The position numbers were made by a program, and so were the translations under genes. Shown piece by piece: positions 32,635 to 44,507 of a stretch of 64,000 nucleotides of DNA. Source of the stretch: Heliopora coerulea (taxonomy: Eukaryota; Cnidaria; Anthozoa; Scleralcyonacea; Helioporidae); assembly GCA_030142905.1 (NCBI GenBank), contig JASJOG010000064.1, positions 310,001-374,000 on the forward strand, given 5' to 3'. The first letter of the stretch is position 1. The number at the start of each line of letters is the position of its first letter. The notes beneath the pieces are model-generated. The model did not search any database. It was not told the origin of the DNA and worked only from the letters and a program-made list of their open reading frames with translations.

Positions 32635-32780
32635 GCTGACGAGCAGGATGGAATAGCCTACATTATATAGGCAACTCAAATGTTCCACACTTGTGGTACA
32701 TCTAAGCCATGCCAGAGTGCTCTAACTAGAGACTAGTGAGGGTGCGCAAATTCGCTAACGGCATGACTCATCCTGTAGAG
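32635..32780 (-). repeat. PLE terminal fragment attached to HH1b
   Basis: Counterpart of 26884-27047. At its end TGTAGAGTGCTCAATAT matches the PLE2 terminal repeat, so it joins two PLE pieces. Confidence 0.5.
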
Positions 32781-32820
32781 TGCTCAATATGAACCAAGAG
32801 GCCATGGAGCGATATCTAAC

Positions 32821-32961
32821 TACAGATATGGATATAGAGATACATAGATATAGATATAGAGATACATTGATATAGATACAGGTATACATATAGAGATATA
32901 GATATAAAGATATATAGATATAGATATATAGATAGAGATATATAGATAGAGATATAGATAT

Positions 32962-32998
<37 letters not shown>

Positions 32999-33025
32999 GT
33001 ATGTATATATATATATATATATAAG
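32821..33025. repeat. (GATATA)n/(TA)n microsatellite
   Basis: Long GATATA then TA tracts; the Tyr/Ile-repeat open frames here are artefacts. Similar TA tracts at 33354-33389 and 33597-33625. Confidence 0.9.
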
Positions 33026-33095
33026 GATATATTAATACAACTTCCAAGTGAATCGAACCCATACCGGGTAAGTAGAGAAAAACTCTACTTGACCG

Positions 33096-33172
33096 CGGCT
33101 GGGATTCGAACCCGCGACCTTCGGTTTACTTGTTCGACGCTCTACCAACTGAGCTACAAGGCCAAGCCGGGA
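33096..33172 (-). repeat. tRNA-derived SINE head
   Basis: Minus strand GGCCTTGTAGCTCAGTTGG, AGAGCGTCGAACAAG and GGTCGCGGGTTCGAATCCCA give good A and B boxes. The anticodon stem is poor. CTTCCAAGTGAATC/GATTCACTTGGAAG at 33039 and 33286 flanks it in inverted form. Confidence 0.65.
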
Positions 33173-33352
33173 GGCCATGGGATGATGATATTTCATATGA
33201 TATTTCGAAACGCTAGTTTTTTCCATATCGACACAGACTATATCTCTACCTACTTACCCAAACTACTTACCCAGTATGGGTTTGATTCACTTGGAAGTTG
33301 TATTAATATATCCTTATGTCCTCTCATCCGAGTGGTTAATCTAACACTATCA

Positions 33353-33393
<41 letters not shown>

Positions 33394-33408
33394 CGCTTAC
33401 CTCAAAAA

Positions 33409-33452
33409 GTCACTACAGCCTGTTTCATCTTGGGAAAGAATCTTCAGGTGAC
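33409..33452 (-). ncRNA. Hammerhead ribozyme HH3a
   Basis: Minus strand: stem I GTCAC/GTGAC, core CTGAAGA (position 7 is free in the CUGANGA consensus), stem II TCTT-TCCC-AAGA, GAAA, stem III CAG-G-CTG, cleavage after GTA. Confidence 0.75.
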
Positions 33453-33468
33453 TCTTCAGGTGACTTCA

Positions 33469-33512
33469 GTCACCTGAAGATTCTTTCCCAAGATGAAACA
33501 GGCTGTAGTGAC
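33469..33512 (+). ncRNA. Hammerhead ribozyme HH3b
   Basis: Plus-strand mirror of HH3a, identical sequence. As in HH2, a U-U pair sits at the core end of stem II and stem III has a one-base loop. Confidence 0.75.
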
Positions 33513-34136
33513 TTTTTGAGGTAAGCGATATAATCCCATTTGCTCTTTCTTTGCGTTATTGAGCCCTCTTTGCATTTCGTAAACCTAAACGTTCACGTAT
33601 ATATATATATATATATATATATATGTAATCATATATAACCATTTATCACCCTTCTCTTCTTTGAAAACAGTGTGATAAACCGCCTATCGCATGGTAATAT
33701 GTGAAGATCTTTATTTCTAACGACCAACGTCTCTTCGCCTATAAAATGAAAAAAAAAAAAAAAAAAAAAAAGCAAGTTCATTATGGACGAGTGATGAGAT
33801 ATGGTGATCAATGAATGTTCACTCTTATAATGAAGGATTTAACATCGCTCACTAAAGTTGAACAGCCACTCGAGGCCTACAGCCCCACGTGCCCGTTAAG
33901 CTTCCCTCGCGATGTTAAATCCCTTATCACATTCGTGACCACTGATTAACCCTCACTTATAAATGTGAATACTGGATATCATATGGACATGGATATGGAA
34001 GTTGATATAGATTTGAGTTTTATCTTTGAAAAGTACAAGTTTCAAATTTATAAGGTAAGATATGCGTAAAACTCAAAATATCACATCACAGGTTTCAGAT
34101 TTATTGATTCAAATATCGCCGTTACTGCTATATGTG

Positions 34137-36226
34137 CAGGGGTGGATCCAGACTAGTTCCATGGGTTCCATTGAACCGGTCAAAATTTGATAAAAATAAT
34201 GTTAATTAAAAAATTTAAGTAAAGGACATGTAATGCCGTTGCATCATTTGGGTATTTTTATGCTTGAAAAGCCCAATATTATTAAAACTGGAATTATTTT
34301 CCCGTTATTTCTTTGGCAATGTCTTGAACTACGGATTAAATACCGTGCGCAAGAAGCAAACCGAATATGAACTGATCGTGATCTGCTTAAAATTCCTCTG
34401 ATTGGTTAGCCAATTAAGTGGAACCTGTCAAGATTGCCTTTGATTGGCCTCGTAGGTTTTGTGAACCGCTCGTGAACCTGTCAGCCTTTATAAATACTCA
34501 TGAGGGATGGCGGCATTTCACGCTCGAGGAAACCCGGTTTGCCGTAAGGAAGACTGTTCGCCATGCGACATTGGCTTGGTTTACAAAGACATCGCTCGAT
34601 TTTCTGGCGCGGATAAATTCAAATTTATTCAGAACGTCTGGAAACCTGACCGTCTTTTTAATTTTCCTTCGACACTGTCAGAAAGTTTTATGAATTTTTT
34701 ACTAATTCGCCAAAACGACAACACCACCCGGTTGAGAAGGTAAAGGAACGGTTGCCAAACAGCAATCACAGAATTTTGATTGATGTGTGCCCCACTCGTT
34801 GGATTGCTCGTCTTGATGGTCTTGACAGGGTGGTTGAACTCCTGCTTTCAGTATTTGCTACCTTAGAAGATATCTCTTTGAATAAAGATGGTGATGGTGT
34901 TATTGGAGCTGGTAATTGGAATTCTACTAGCAGAGATGATGCGCAGGTCTTAACAAATGCTGTTACTTTTGAGTTCATTGTAACATTGGTCATAGTGAAG
35001 TATATACTTGGACTTACAAGACCAGCAACAGTTAAACTACAAAGGGAAGAAATGGACATCCTGGCTGCTGAACAAGAAATCTCAACCCTGAAAGGTGCTC
35101 TTGAAGAAATGCATGCCCATGTTGATCAACACCACAACAGGCTTTATGAGGAGGCTGTTCAACTTGCTGAAAGATTTGGCATCCAACCTTCTAGACCTAG
35201 GACTGTTCAGCGCCAAATTTATAGAAGTAACTGTCCATCATCATCTCCTCAGGATTACTACCAAATCAACCTGACTCAAGTCTTCTTGGCACATGCTCTA
35301 CACCAACTGGAATCACGCTTTCCTACTGAAGCTTACCTGTGTTTTAAAGGCTTCTCTTTAGTACCAGCTGTTCTGTTGAAGAATCCTTCAACCTGGAAAT
35401 CTCATGTTGAAGAATTCTGCCAACATTACAACCAAGATGTACCAAATATTGCTGGACTGTCTGCTGAATTAGATCTTTGGGAAAGGTTATGGCATGAGAA
35501 GAAAGAAAAAGCTGAAGACATTCCTGCAAAGCTTAGCAGCACGTTAAAGGATGTTGATCCAGCTTGTTTCCCAAATATCTTCACAATTCTTCAAATTCTG
35601 GCCACAATTCCTGTCACATCTTGCTCATGTGAAAGATCAATTTCCTCCCTTCGAAATCTGAAGAGTTATTTGAGGAGCACCATGGGACAAGAACGGTTAA
35701 ATGGTTTGGCTCTCATGTACACCCACAGAGACATGGAATTGAATTTGGAAGATATTATTTACTTATTTGCAACCTGGCATCCCAGACGAATGAGAATGGT
35801 AAACATATTATGTTCTGATGATTAACATTTTCCCTTTTTATTTCTTAAACCTTCTGTACATTGACACTGCTCTTTTCAGAGCATCTATGGGCTCATAGGT
35901 CAGGAACCTCCCTGTGGTCGAGCCTGGTAACATGTTAATGGCTAATACCTGACCAATTATTTTTTTATTATTTTTCATAATATGAAAAACAGAATAAAAA
36001 TAAATTTTGCTCTACAAGTTGATAATGTGTTATGTTTTGAGGAACCTTTTGTGGTTTTTTGCAAGCAAGCCAGTTGTACATAAAGTTGCCCCTATAATGG
36101 AGAAGATGGCATCTCAGAGACTTCAGGTTTCAAAATTTCCTGGGGGAGCATGCCCCCAGATCCCCCTAGACGAATTTCCCATTTCGTGCTTGGAACCTGT
36201 CATGATAAAGGCTGAATCCACCTCTG
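34137..36226 (+). mobile_element. hAT transposon (ZMYM1/P52rIPK-like), about 2.1 kb
   Basis: Ends CAGGGGTGGATCCAG and the complement of CAGAGGTGGATTCAG. It sits in TATATGTGCATGG, which is uninterrupted at 17468 (unit 1); flanks TATGTGCA and GATGTGCA are an 8-bp duplication with one change. CAGGGGTGGATYC is a common end in ZMYM/TTF-type hATs. Confidence 0.85.
34507..35825 (+). pseudogene. hAT transposase (ZMYM1/P52rIPK-like), middle deleted
   Basis: An N-terminal piece (34507-34743) has CDIGLVYKDIARFSGADKFK and NVWKPDRLFNFP, the entry into a TTF-type zinc finger. The main frame (34752-35825) opens ILIDVCPTRWIARLDGLDRV, the usual CxTRW motif, includes an inserted helical region (LAAEQEISTLKGALEEMHAH), and ends with the hATC dimerisation motif SCSCERSISSLRNLKSYLRS and MGQERLNGLALMYTHRDM. 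The catalytic Asp-bearing segment between the two is missing, so it cannot transpose itself. The 357-codon main frame is unbroken. Confidence 0.82.
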
Positions 36227-36533
36227 ATGTGCATGGCTGTACGATTAGTTATCTATTCAGGTATATTCCTTATAGTTCACCCAGGTCCAGATTGTGGCAT
36301 ACTGCTTGTCAGACGAGAACAGAAGGAGAGATCGCCATCTTTGGTGGCTGTTCAAGTTCTTTGTTTGGATCATCAACCGTGAGAATTTTGTAGAAACTGT
36401 AACTTTTCAAACATTGTCTTTCGTATATAATGTGTTAAATATTAATATGTTGATCTTTTGTGTTTGTTTTAGGAGCACACGAATGACTTGGTATTTTTTC
36501 ATTTTAGTCCACTAAAGCTGCAAAGGTTGTGCG

Positions 36534-37900
36534 ACGGCAATGGCACTGGCACTAGCTCAAGAAATAATATGAACAGTAACATCGTCAAAAAACAGCAACT
36601 GTAACGGTTATGAGCTGACTAGTAGTAGCACTAGGGACGGCAGTAGTTGTAGCAGAAATACTAGCAGTAATAGTAAAGATAAAGTGCCTTTATTTATATA
36701 GGATAATACTGTGAGCTTCCTGAGCTGTTCTCCCTAGAGGGCGAGTAAGGGCCAGCCATAATGGGTCCAGCGTTACTACAGGAGGAAACCGGAATACACG
36801 GAGAAAACCTGCGATAATTGGTAGAGTCAAACTGGACAACACTCTTCTCACATGTGTCAAAGGTAAATGTAATGAGATAACTGCAAGGAGCCGTAATCGA
36901 ACCTCAGTCACAGTGGTGAGAGACAAGTGCACTACCTCTGTGCCACCAAGTAGTAGCACTAGTACTAGCTCCAGCACTAGCGCAAGCAGTAGCAGCAGCA
37001 GTAGTAATATATTCCTAGCACCAGCGCTAGCACAGGCAGTAACACTAGTACTAGCTGTAGCAGGTGGAGTAGCAGTGGCACTAGCTGTAGTACTAGCATT
37101 AGCAATAGCCAACAAGGGACAGATCAAGGTAAAGCGAGGCGCCAATGTGTCCAGCGGGACCCCACGAATCTATTAATTGGATTGCAAAATTACCACAGAA
37201 TTTTTAGTATTCTGTAAGAACGTTGTAGAGCCTACAAGATACTTACATGTGCAAGTAACTATTGCAATTTTAAACACAATAAACAGATTCCAAGGAATGA
37301 AGCAGATCAACGAGGCTGGCAGATGTTTTATGAAAAGAGAACAATAGTTACAGATGAAGAGGCCGCGTGGCTTCCGTAACACAAGGCGAGGAGCCTCCTC
37401 ACAAGCTGACAAGTGCGGGGCCCTAGGCCTTGGCCTACGGGTTAATCCGCCGTTGAATAGCCCTAGTAGTAGCACTAACTGTTTCACTAGAGCACTAGCA
37501 GTAGTACTGGCAAGAATACAGGAGCGTTGGCAATAGCAGTAACAATAGTAGTGTAGCCCTACCAGTAGCACTACCCGTAGCGGCAACGTTAGGGCCATCA
37601 GTAACATCGAGAGCAGCAGCAGCTGCTACTGGTATTGTCAGTACTGGAGCGAGAGCCAATAAAGGTACCTTTAAGAGTATCCATAATGCTGCTAGTATTA
37701 ATAATTGCAATAGCAACATGAACTGCAGTAGTTACAACAATTGTTGTAACAAGATTAACAGGAGCAGTGAGATGAAAGGCAGTGACTAAGGCAGTGGCAA
37801 TGAGAGTAGGAGTTAGTGTAAGGGTAAGGGTAAAAGTAAGAGTACAAGCAGCAGCAACAACAACGTTAACAGCGTGAAGAACAGTAACAGTAATTGGATT
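36534..37900. repeat. (TAG/GCA)-rich low-complexity block, unit 2
   Basis: Counterpart of 17780-19250; the 12-bp GGCACTGGCAGT tandem is reduced to one unit. Confidence 0.7.
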
Positions 37901-37909
37901 AGTTGTTGG

Positions 37910-38880
37910 AACGGGAACAGGAGCATAAGAAGCGGAGCACTAACACAAACAGAAACTGTGGGAGTATAGCACCAGTAGAAGGAGTTTACCACCAACTGTT
38001 CAACTTTTATTCTTTTAATTTCCAGACTTTGCGAGGAAGTAATTGTGAAAAGCAAAAAGATGACATCAGATAAGATTATGTCAACTTTGCCACGACAGAT
38101 ATACAGAACCTTAGCCATTCGATTAGACATTTCACAAGCGGGCCTAAATGGATAATGATGGATAATTGTCCAAATTGTGTAGATTTAGACTTTGTAGTTG
38201 ACCACAAAAGCTCAAAGACGTACAGGTTAACAGACATGCATGGCTTAATTCATGTTTCTTATACCCAGGATTTATCGTCCTTTAGAGGTCTGGCTAAACT
38301 ATTTGCATATATTTGGATATAGTAGCTCAACGTTTTCGGCTCCAGTGCTGCTCGACTTTTGCTCTTCCTCGTAACTTTTCAGACTGTGCTCTAAAGCAAC
38401 ATTTCGTGACGGATCGAATGTTGAAGTTTGACCTCGTTTTTGCAACCCTGTTCCAAAGATGTTGCATTATTGTTTCCAACGATGTTTGACAGTACATTAC
38501 GTGATCAGGATCCCATAGTCAGCATGGCTTAGAGTGGAGTAAACGCTTTATATACTACATTGTGGAACTTCACGTACGAAAATGAGGTTTTGTTGATTCG
38601 GCTTTATCAGATATCAGATAATGTACGAAACACGTTTTTCTGCATGCTTTATTTTTGCACTCTAAAGGGCTAACTATATATGAGCCGGATTACTCGTGTC
38701 AAGGATATCTTGTTACGGACGAAAAAGATAATTTGAGTTAACCTTGGGTTTTTCCTTTAACAAATTCAGACCAATCCAGCTTTTCAATCAAAACCAATTT
38801 AACTTTTCAATTTCATCTTAAGTGTATTTTACAACTACTGTAAGATATTGATGAAAAGGCTCAACTCGGATCATAAAAGA
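37910..38880. other. Array tail, no gene (unit 2)
   Basis: Counterpart of 19260-20157. Nothing coding. Confidence 0.4.
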
Positions 38881-40175
38881 ACCCATAAATTTTAGCTCTT
38901 GAAAATCCATGCCCGGATTTTTGGCTCCCTATTTCACATTTGCATGACAAATTATTGGTACACTAATCGGTGTTTTTCAGATAAGACACGTTAATCATCA
39001 CTAGTGCTGCGCCAGAACGTTGTATCGCTGTACTGAAATTGATCAATGCAGTAGCAAAAACACTTTTCGTCAGACATAACTGAAAACTTGAAATTGGAGC
39101 CAATAACAATAACTTTTAATAACTTAATCTGATTTATGAGGGATTACGAGGCATGACGCCGAACTTCTTCGGCATTCTTTAAAGACAGCCAAACAATATG
39201 AATTGATTAAAAAGGAAGGATAGTAAGCTGTTTCTTAGCAAACTAAAATTAAGGTTTCTAACATCAAATATCGAGGTGCTGCGTTTTGGAATTTGTTATA
39301 TCCAGTGAAAAGACACATCTACAAGTAACTATTACAGTGTTAAACTGTAAATAAATAGCGACTGCGACTGTATTAATGCACTTGTACTGTCAAGCTCTCC
39401 TTTCGGGTTAGTCCCACCTTTGGCTACCAGATTTTGAAACAAGCTTACTCTGTATATTAAAACTCCCCTCCTGATAGGTAAACATTCTGCCCTTCCATAA
39501 ATAGTTTAGGCACTATAGCCGACATGCTCCGCTGATGAACTTCGTACCTCCCGTCAATTTCCTTCAGTGCAAACAGTGTAACTTTGTAAATAGTGTGTAC
39601 AACTGTATAAATAGTACATATACCATGGACCAATGTTGGTTCCAACCAACGAACTTGGAACTATGATTCTACATCCACCGGTATCCATTTGCTTACGCAA
39701 CCTGTAGTTTTCTGTACTTTGGCAATTTCACAGTCTTGTATCCACACGTTTTATCCTTTAATCAACACCTAACATACCTCGTGAAAGTTGTCGCTCAAAT
39801 TCTCACAATATGACGATATGTGATATGTGTACGCTCATGAAAATGTAACAGACGTTCTTTAGTTTACAAATATGTCCCATATGCCCCTCATTCCAGTAGC
39901 ATACGTTAACCAGTTATACATAAACTCTTCCATTGGCAGCACATTAAACTACAATTCCTTTGTACTGTCATGTGTTCGCTTCTGTTCAATATGTCACAGT
40001 AAAGAATTAAGGAAAGCTCACGCTACAACAAGTATTGTGGCTTAATCCTATACAGTGAATACGGGGTACATTCAGTTGTCCTGTTAAATCCAAACTATAT
40101 CTGTACTAAGGAATATTGAGATCATCCATATGTAGTCCTCAAAGGTAGTAATCACTGGTCTTGAATGGTAGTTCC

Positions 40176-40328
40176 TCAATAGGTTATAAAGAAGCTTGTG
40201 CTGAGTGGCAAGTAGTGTTCATTGACTTTCCTGTCCTGGTCTCCTTTAGCAGTGCAGATCATGCCTGTTACAAATAAACTAATGACTCCAATCACTGTAG
40301 CTACAGCAATCACAATTCCAGCTACCAT
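40176..40328 (-). CDS. Membrane mini-ORF TM-B, unit 3 copy (50 codons)
   Basis: Intact counterpart of 4986-5138. Helix VAGIVIAVATVIGVISLFVT differs by one Ala to Thr. The tail changes Glu to Asp (GDQDRKV) and the last residues (TSFFITY for TTYFINY). Length, start context (CAATATGG) and stop are preserved. The minus-strand donor CCAAG|GTAAGT at 41072 is 744 bases upstream. Confidence 0.45.
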   Translation of the reverse strand: MVAGIVIAVATVIGVISLFVTGMICTAKGDQDRKVNEHYLPLSTSFFITY

Positions 40329-40651
40329 ATTGATGCGAAGTTGTTCTTAATTTGTTGTTCACTCTGTTTTCAAGTTGCGGCTTTAGTTTCGTGACTTTCT
40401 TTGCCCAGTTCCAGGCGTCGGAGCACAAAATGGAAGTAACCAACGGACCCGCAACCACTTACCGACATTGTGATTGTCGGTAATTTTTTCTCTCTAATTT
40501 GAAAACTCCTTAATTTATGTACAATGTGTATAAAAAGAACCGCACTCCTAATAAAAGATTAATATGTTTTAGAAATCACTCACTGTGATAATTTAAAAGC
40601 CCCTGAAAGTCTTTTCTTTTCTTAACTCCATCCTTTTATAAATGGTTTATG

Positions 40652-40715
40652 CAGTGGCGTAGCGGACCAGATTGCCGCCCGGGGCCGCCCCCCAGGTAGA
40701 AATCTTCCTTGAAAC
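40652..40715. mobile_element. hAT-like terminus, unit 3
   Basis: Copy of 5467-5530. Confidence 0.5.
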
Positions 40716-41107
40716 CTTTTCACAAAATTCAAGAATATTATCTTGTAAATTAAAACAACTACAACCAGTCGAAATAGATGAGATATCTTGATTACCAATG
40801 GCAACTGTAACCAGTGAAAGACGCAAGGGAAGACTCAGACGCGGGGTAAAAATTGCAAATCGACCTCCTATATTCCAATTCCACCTTACTCCTGAGTAGG
40901 CAATTCATGAAATTTGTGTTTGGTGTTTTTCGACTGTAAAATTATGGCTGCGGCATACAATGTACGCAAGTTGTCACTGCGCCTCAAGTCGCTGATTGTC
41001 GGTAGTCAATAGTTGGAGCATCTTACCGAGTGATTTTCTTTTACCCCTACTTCAAGATGGTGGATACTTACCTTGGGAGCCTGAGAGGTAGTCGCGCTCG
41101 CGTTAAA

Positions 41108-41388
41108 TTATAATTCAACATGTCCTCTCATTTAAGATCATTGAAGTGCCTTAGATTCAAGTTAGGATTACGGTTAAATTTAGAATTAGGGTTGGGAATA
41201 AAGATTAGGATTAGGGTTATGACTGGGGTTAGAATTAGCTCTAATCGTAATCGTAATCGTAATCCTGACCTTAATCCTAACTCTAATCGTAACTCTAATC
41301 GTAACCCTAATCGTAATTCTAACCCTAACCCTATTCCTAACCATAATCCTAACCTGAATCTTAGGTGAGAGGACATGTTGAATTATAA
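41108..41388. repeat. Telomere-like foldback, unit 3
   Basis: 281-bp intact copy of the palindrome at 20640-20908, with one extra CTAATCGTAA repeat pair. Confidence 0.8.
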
Positions 41389-42331
41389 CATAACCCGACC
41401 GCGAATAGTTCTCAGGTTTTCACGGTAAGTGCGCGTGAAAAAATATCTCTTACTGGTGATGAGAAGAATCGCGGTTGAATTGCATTTTGGGGATAAGAAA
41501 TGATTTTCCTGAGGATTTTAGTTTGGCAAACATCCACATATCGTCAGCTATATCACCTAGTTGTCAGGTTCGCACATGTATTTCGTGTGTAACATTGCAC
41601 AGGTATCACATATTCTGAACTTGTACCTTAACTTACCACCAGAGTCTTGGTAGCTCAATGGTCACGGCGTCTCACCGATCTTTAGAAAGTTGCACGTTTA
41701 ATCCCCGTTTAATGTTTAGAAATCCTAATTGGAGGTTTGAGCTTGACGAACGTCAACATATCGACCGTCATGTCTATCATACTTTCCAGAAATTCGTTTT
41801 TAAATAGTTCCTAACATAAAGATTGGTTTGTTTGTTCTCCTGCGACGCTTCAGTGGTTGAAACATGAGATGGCTTAATTCATCATTTGTGCTGATTTCGT
41901 GGGGTATCGTCTTATCACTTGTGCTGATTTCGTGGAGTATAGGCTAGAGTCGTAAAATCAACTTAGTCAAGTGGATTTTGCAGCGTTACCAATCAAAATG
42001 TTTGAGTTTGACGTTTTCTTAAACCATAAATTGAATGAAAGCCCAGGCAGTAATTTCGGAACATCTTGTTCACTCTTGTCGACTGTTGACAAGGTAAGCA
42101 ACACTATTAGTAGAAGGCTTCCAGTGGCAAGAAAAAGATATTTCTATTCCCTCTACCACATCAAGATAGCCGAATTAAACATTGAAGGACGAAAGACAAA
42201 CCTCATTTTCATATGTGTTTATCGGTGATAGTCGATTCGATGCTCATTCGGCTCTAGTCTCGTCACCGCAACCTCGGAGTATACATAACATTACACCGCT
42301 ACGCCAATGTTGCGGTTAGAATTTATTGTAA

Positions 42332-42705
42332 AGCCTAGTCCACACGACTACATTTTGTGTGGCAAGTTTTTCAGTGACCATTTTTATTTTCTCGTATACG
42401 TGAGAAAATTTGCCCGAATTTTATGTGACAAATGCATTTCCTGAAAAGCAGGCGCGCCAGTTTTTATGTGGCAAAGAAAAAATGTCATACGCGAAAGTTT
42501 GTTCGTGTACACGACCCGTCACAGAAAATTTGCCACATGCTCAGAGGTTGGCAGTGGCTTCTTCGGTTTCGTCTCCACTGTCCTTAGTCATGTTTGGCGC
42601 GTAGGCAAACGAGTTTTCGACAGAGCGTTTGCTGTCTTTATGCACGAGCAAATGTTTTTGTCAGAGGAAACCTGTCGCAGAAAATTTGCTAGTGTGAACT
42701 AGGCT
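42332..42705. mobile_element. MITE M2, unit 3
   Basis: TAA-flanked; as at 10455-10806 but with a longer interior, shared with unit 5. Confidence 0.65.
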
Positions 42706-43090
42706 TAAAAATAGCAAGGTCTGTTTGGTTCACTTCGTGTTGAGGAAAAATCGTCTCCTTATGTTTGGAAAATTTTGGCCTCGTAGGTTTGTACAGTATA
42801 TCTGTTGGAAGACGTAAGTGATGCTAAAATGGTACAATTCGAGGAATGAAGGTACCTGCATGTTTCCATAGAACGTCTTCTAAAAATGCAGGAAATTACT
42901 TTTCCGAGCATCTAGAATTTCAAAATTTTCAAATTCTACGCAAACCCCATAGTGCGCCGGCACGATTATTAATTAAAGCTTAAAAGTTTTAGTCACGCAA
43001 CGGCTGAACCAGACAGTAAACTGAACTGATGTTTTTCATTTTATTCATGATTTATGCTTAAAATTTCAAGGTTTTTTACTCCCAACTTCA

Positions 43091-43239
43091 GGCCGTTTTC
43101 CATTAGGAAAATTTTGTTGCGCGAAGCGACTTTTCATTGTTTAAATTGAATAGATCCATCATTAGTTCCAGATGAAGGCTCATGAGACAAAAGAAAAAGT
43201 CGCTTGGTGCGAAGAAATTCGTCTAGTAGGAAAACGGCC
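43091..43239. mobile_element. MITE M3, unit 3
   Basis: GGCCGTTTTCC inverted ends. Confidence 0.6.
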
Positions 43240-43285
43240 TTTAGCTGGCTGTTGACTAATACAACTTGAAGACATGTAGGATCTA

Positions 43286-43387
43286 CTTCGGCAGCAGTTT
43301 TTTAATGTCAGTAAAGGAGATGAAAATTAGAAGGAACGTCGTTTCGTTAATTATAAGTTGACAACTTTCAATTTATTGCTGCCGAAG
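43286..43387. mobile_element. MITE M4, unit 3
   Basis: CTTCGGCAGCA inverted ends; intact. Confidence 0.6.
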
Positions 43388-44321
43388 CGCAGCCAATGTA
43401 TTTCTTAAATTGCCGTTGGTGACATATCTTGTTAAAAAAAATTGATGCGTTTAAAAGTGAACGAGAAGTTGAAGGCTCAGACATTGAACTATTAACGATA
43501 AAGTGTTTATCATTTTAGAAAAGCTCCAAGGTCAAGATATACCGACAATTGAGCATGTGTGAAAGTCGTGGTGAAAACTTTAAACCAATGAAACCACACA
43601 GTTTCCGATACCTTGAAAATGCAATAATTAATACCAGATCATCATGTTCGCCGTCAGCTATCAAAACATTGTTGACGAAATGTAACGAGCAGAAAAGGAA
43701 TTGTCTTCAACGGGAAGAAACACACTCATTTTTCATTTTACCGCGTAAGAAATCTGATGTACAAATAGTTCGTGACCAAATATGAATTGAACAGGACAAT
43801 TGCATCCGGAAATTCTTCCTCTCAGAAAACCCTTCATCATATTTCTTCCCAAAAACCTCAGTTTCATAGGCATGGCCAACATTGCCGGGAAGAAGGTTCC
43901 GGATTATTTTACCGCAAGAACCGGCCTGGCTAACCATTGCTATTACTAGTCTGAAAGAAAAACTGAACAATAGAAATGCAATCAACACAAACATTACTGT
44001 ATCATGGTTCTTGAGAAAGACAGATGTACGCTCGCTTAAGACCGGTTTTCTCGACGCGAGAAGCAATAACACGTGTTTGCGATGGCACTATCTCGTTTTC
44101 TTCAGTGAGCCTTTGTTGAGTGGAGTTGAAAAAGGGCAACTGCTTGAACATAGCTCTTTGTACGGTCTAACAGCCTGCATCATCGAAGCAAGGTTATTGC
44201 ACTGTAAGCCGCGTCTTTTTAAGCTGACTTCAGGTACCCAGCAACAGAATTCTGCAACAATCTAAGCGTGGAGAAAAGACTACAGGCATAATAAAATTGA
44301 AAACAAAAAATATAAAATACG

Positions 44322-44507
44322 TCACAACACCGAAAAATGAAATGATTGTGAAAACTGCTGGAGAGCTTTTGCTTTCATGAGTGCATGTTGATATTGGTTA
44401 GAAGTTTGTATCCGTTTTAGTTTCGGTCGTACTCTCTGTTTTGGTTTTTTGGTTTTCTTAAAACAAGAATTCCTAGATACGTAATTATTGGATGTTGTGT
44501 CTAGCAA
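44322..44507 (-). CDS. Conserved 61-codon ORF, unit 3
   Basis: Frame intact; most diverged copy (MLDTTSNN start, RVRPKLKRIQ core). Low confidence as a gene. Confidence 0.2.
   Translation of the reverse strand: MLDTTSNNYVSRNSCFKKTKKPKQRVRPKLKRIQTSNQYQHALMKAKALQQFSQSFHFSVL

Larger units (their letters stand above)
33387..33534. repeat. 67-bp-arm perfect palindrome with two hammerheads
   Basis: Arms 33387-33453 and 33468-33534 are exact reverse complements around a 14-base centre. Each arm encodes the same hammerhead, one per strand (next entries). Near-perfect arms indicate a recent head-to-head event. Confidence 0.85.
20158..38880 (+). repeat. Tandem array unit 2
   Basis: Begins directly at the hAT terminus: about 1.8 kb including TM-B is missing, and the join uses TTTATAAATGGTT, present at the corresponding place in units 1 and 3. 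Private insertions are a hAT (25872-26641), the PLE/ribozyme cluster (about 26.8-33.6 kb) and a ZMYM1-like hAT (34137-36226). Confidence 0.8.

Noticed and set aside
33096..33172. Functional tRNA gene
   Set aside because: A and B boxes are good, but the anticodon stem does not pair and the flanks are repeat-like; called a SINE. The same applies to 590-700, 16796-16868 and 48222-48536.
26815..33625. CRISPR array or regular spacer array
   Set aside because: The periodic signal is dinucleotide microsatellite and inverted transposon copies; there are no equal repeats with unique spacers.
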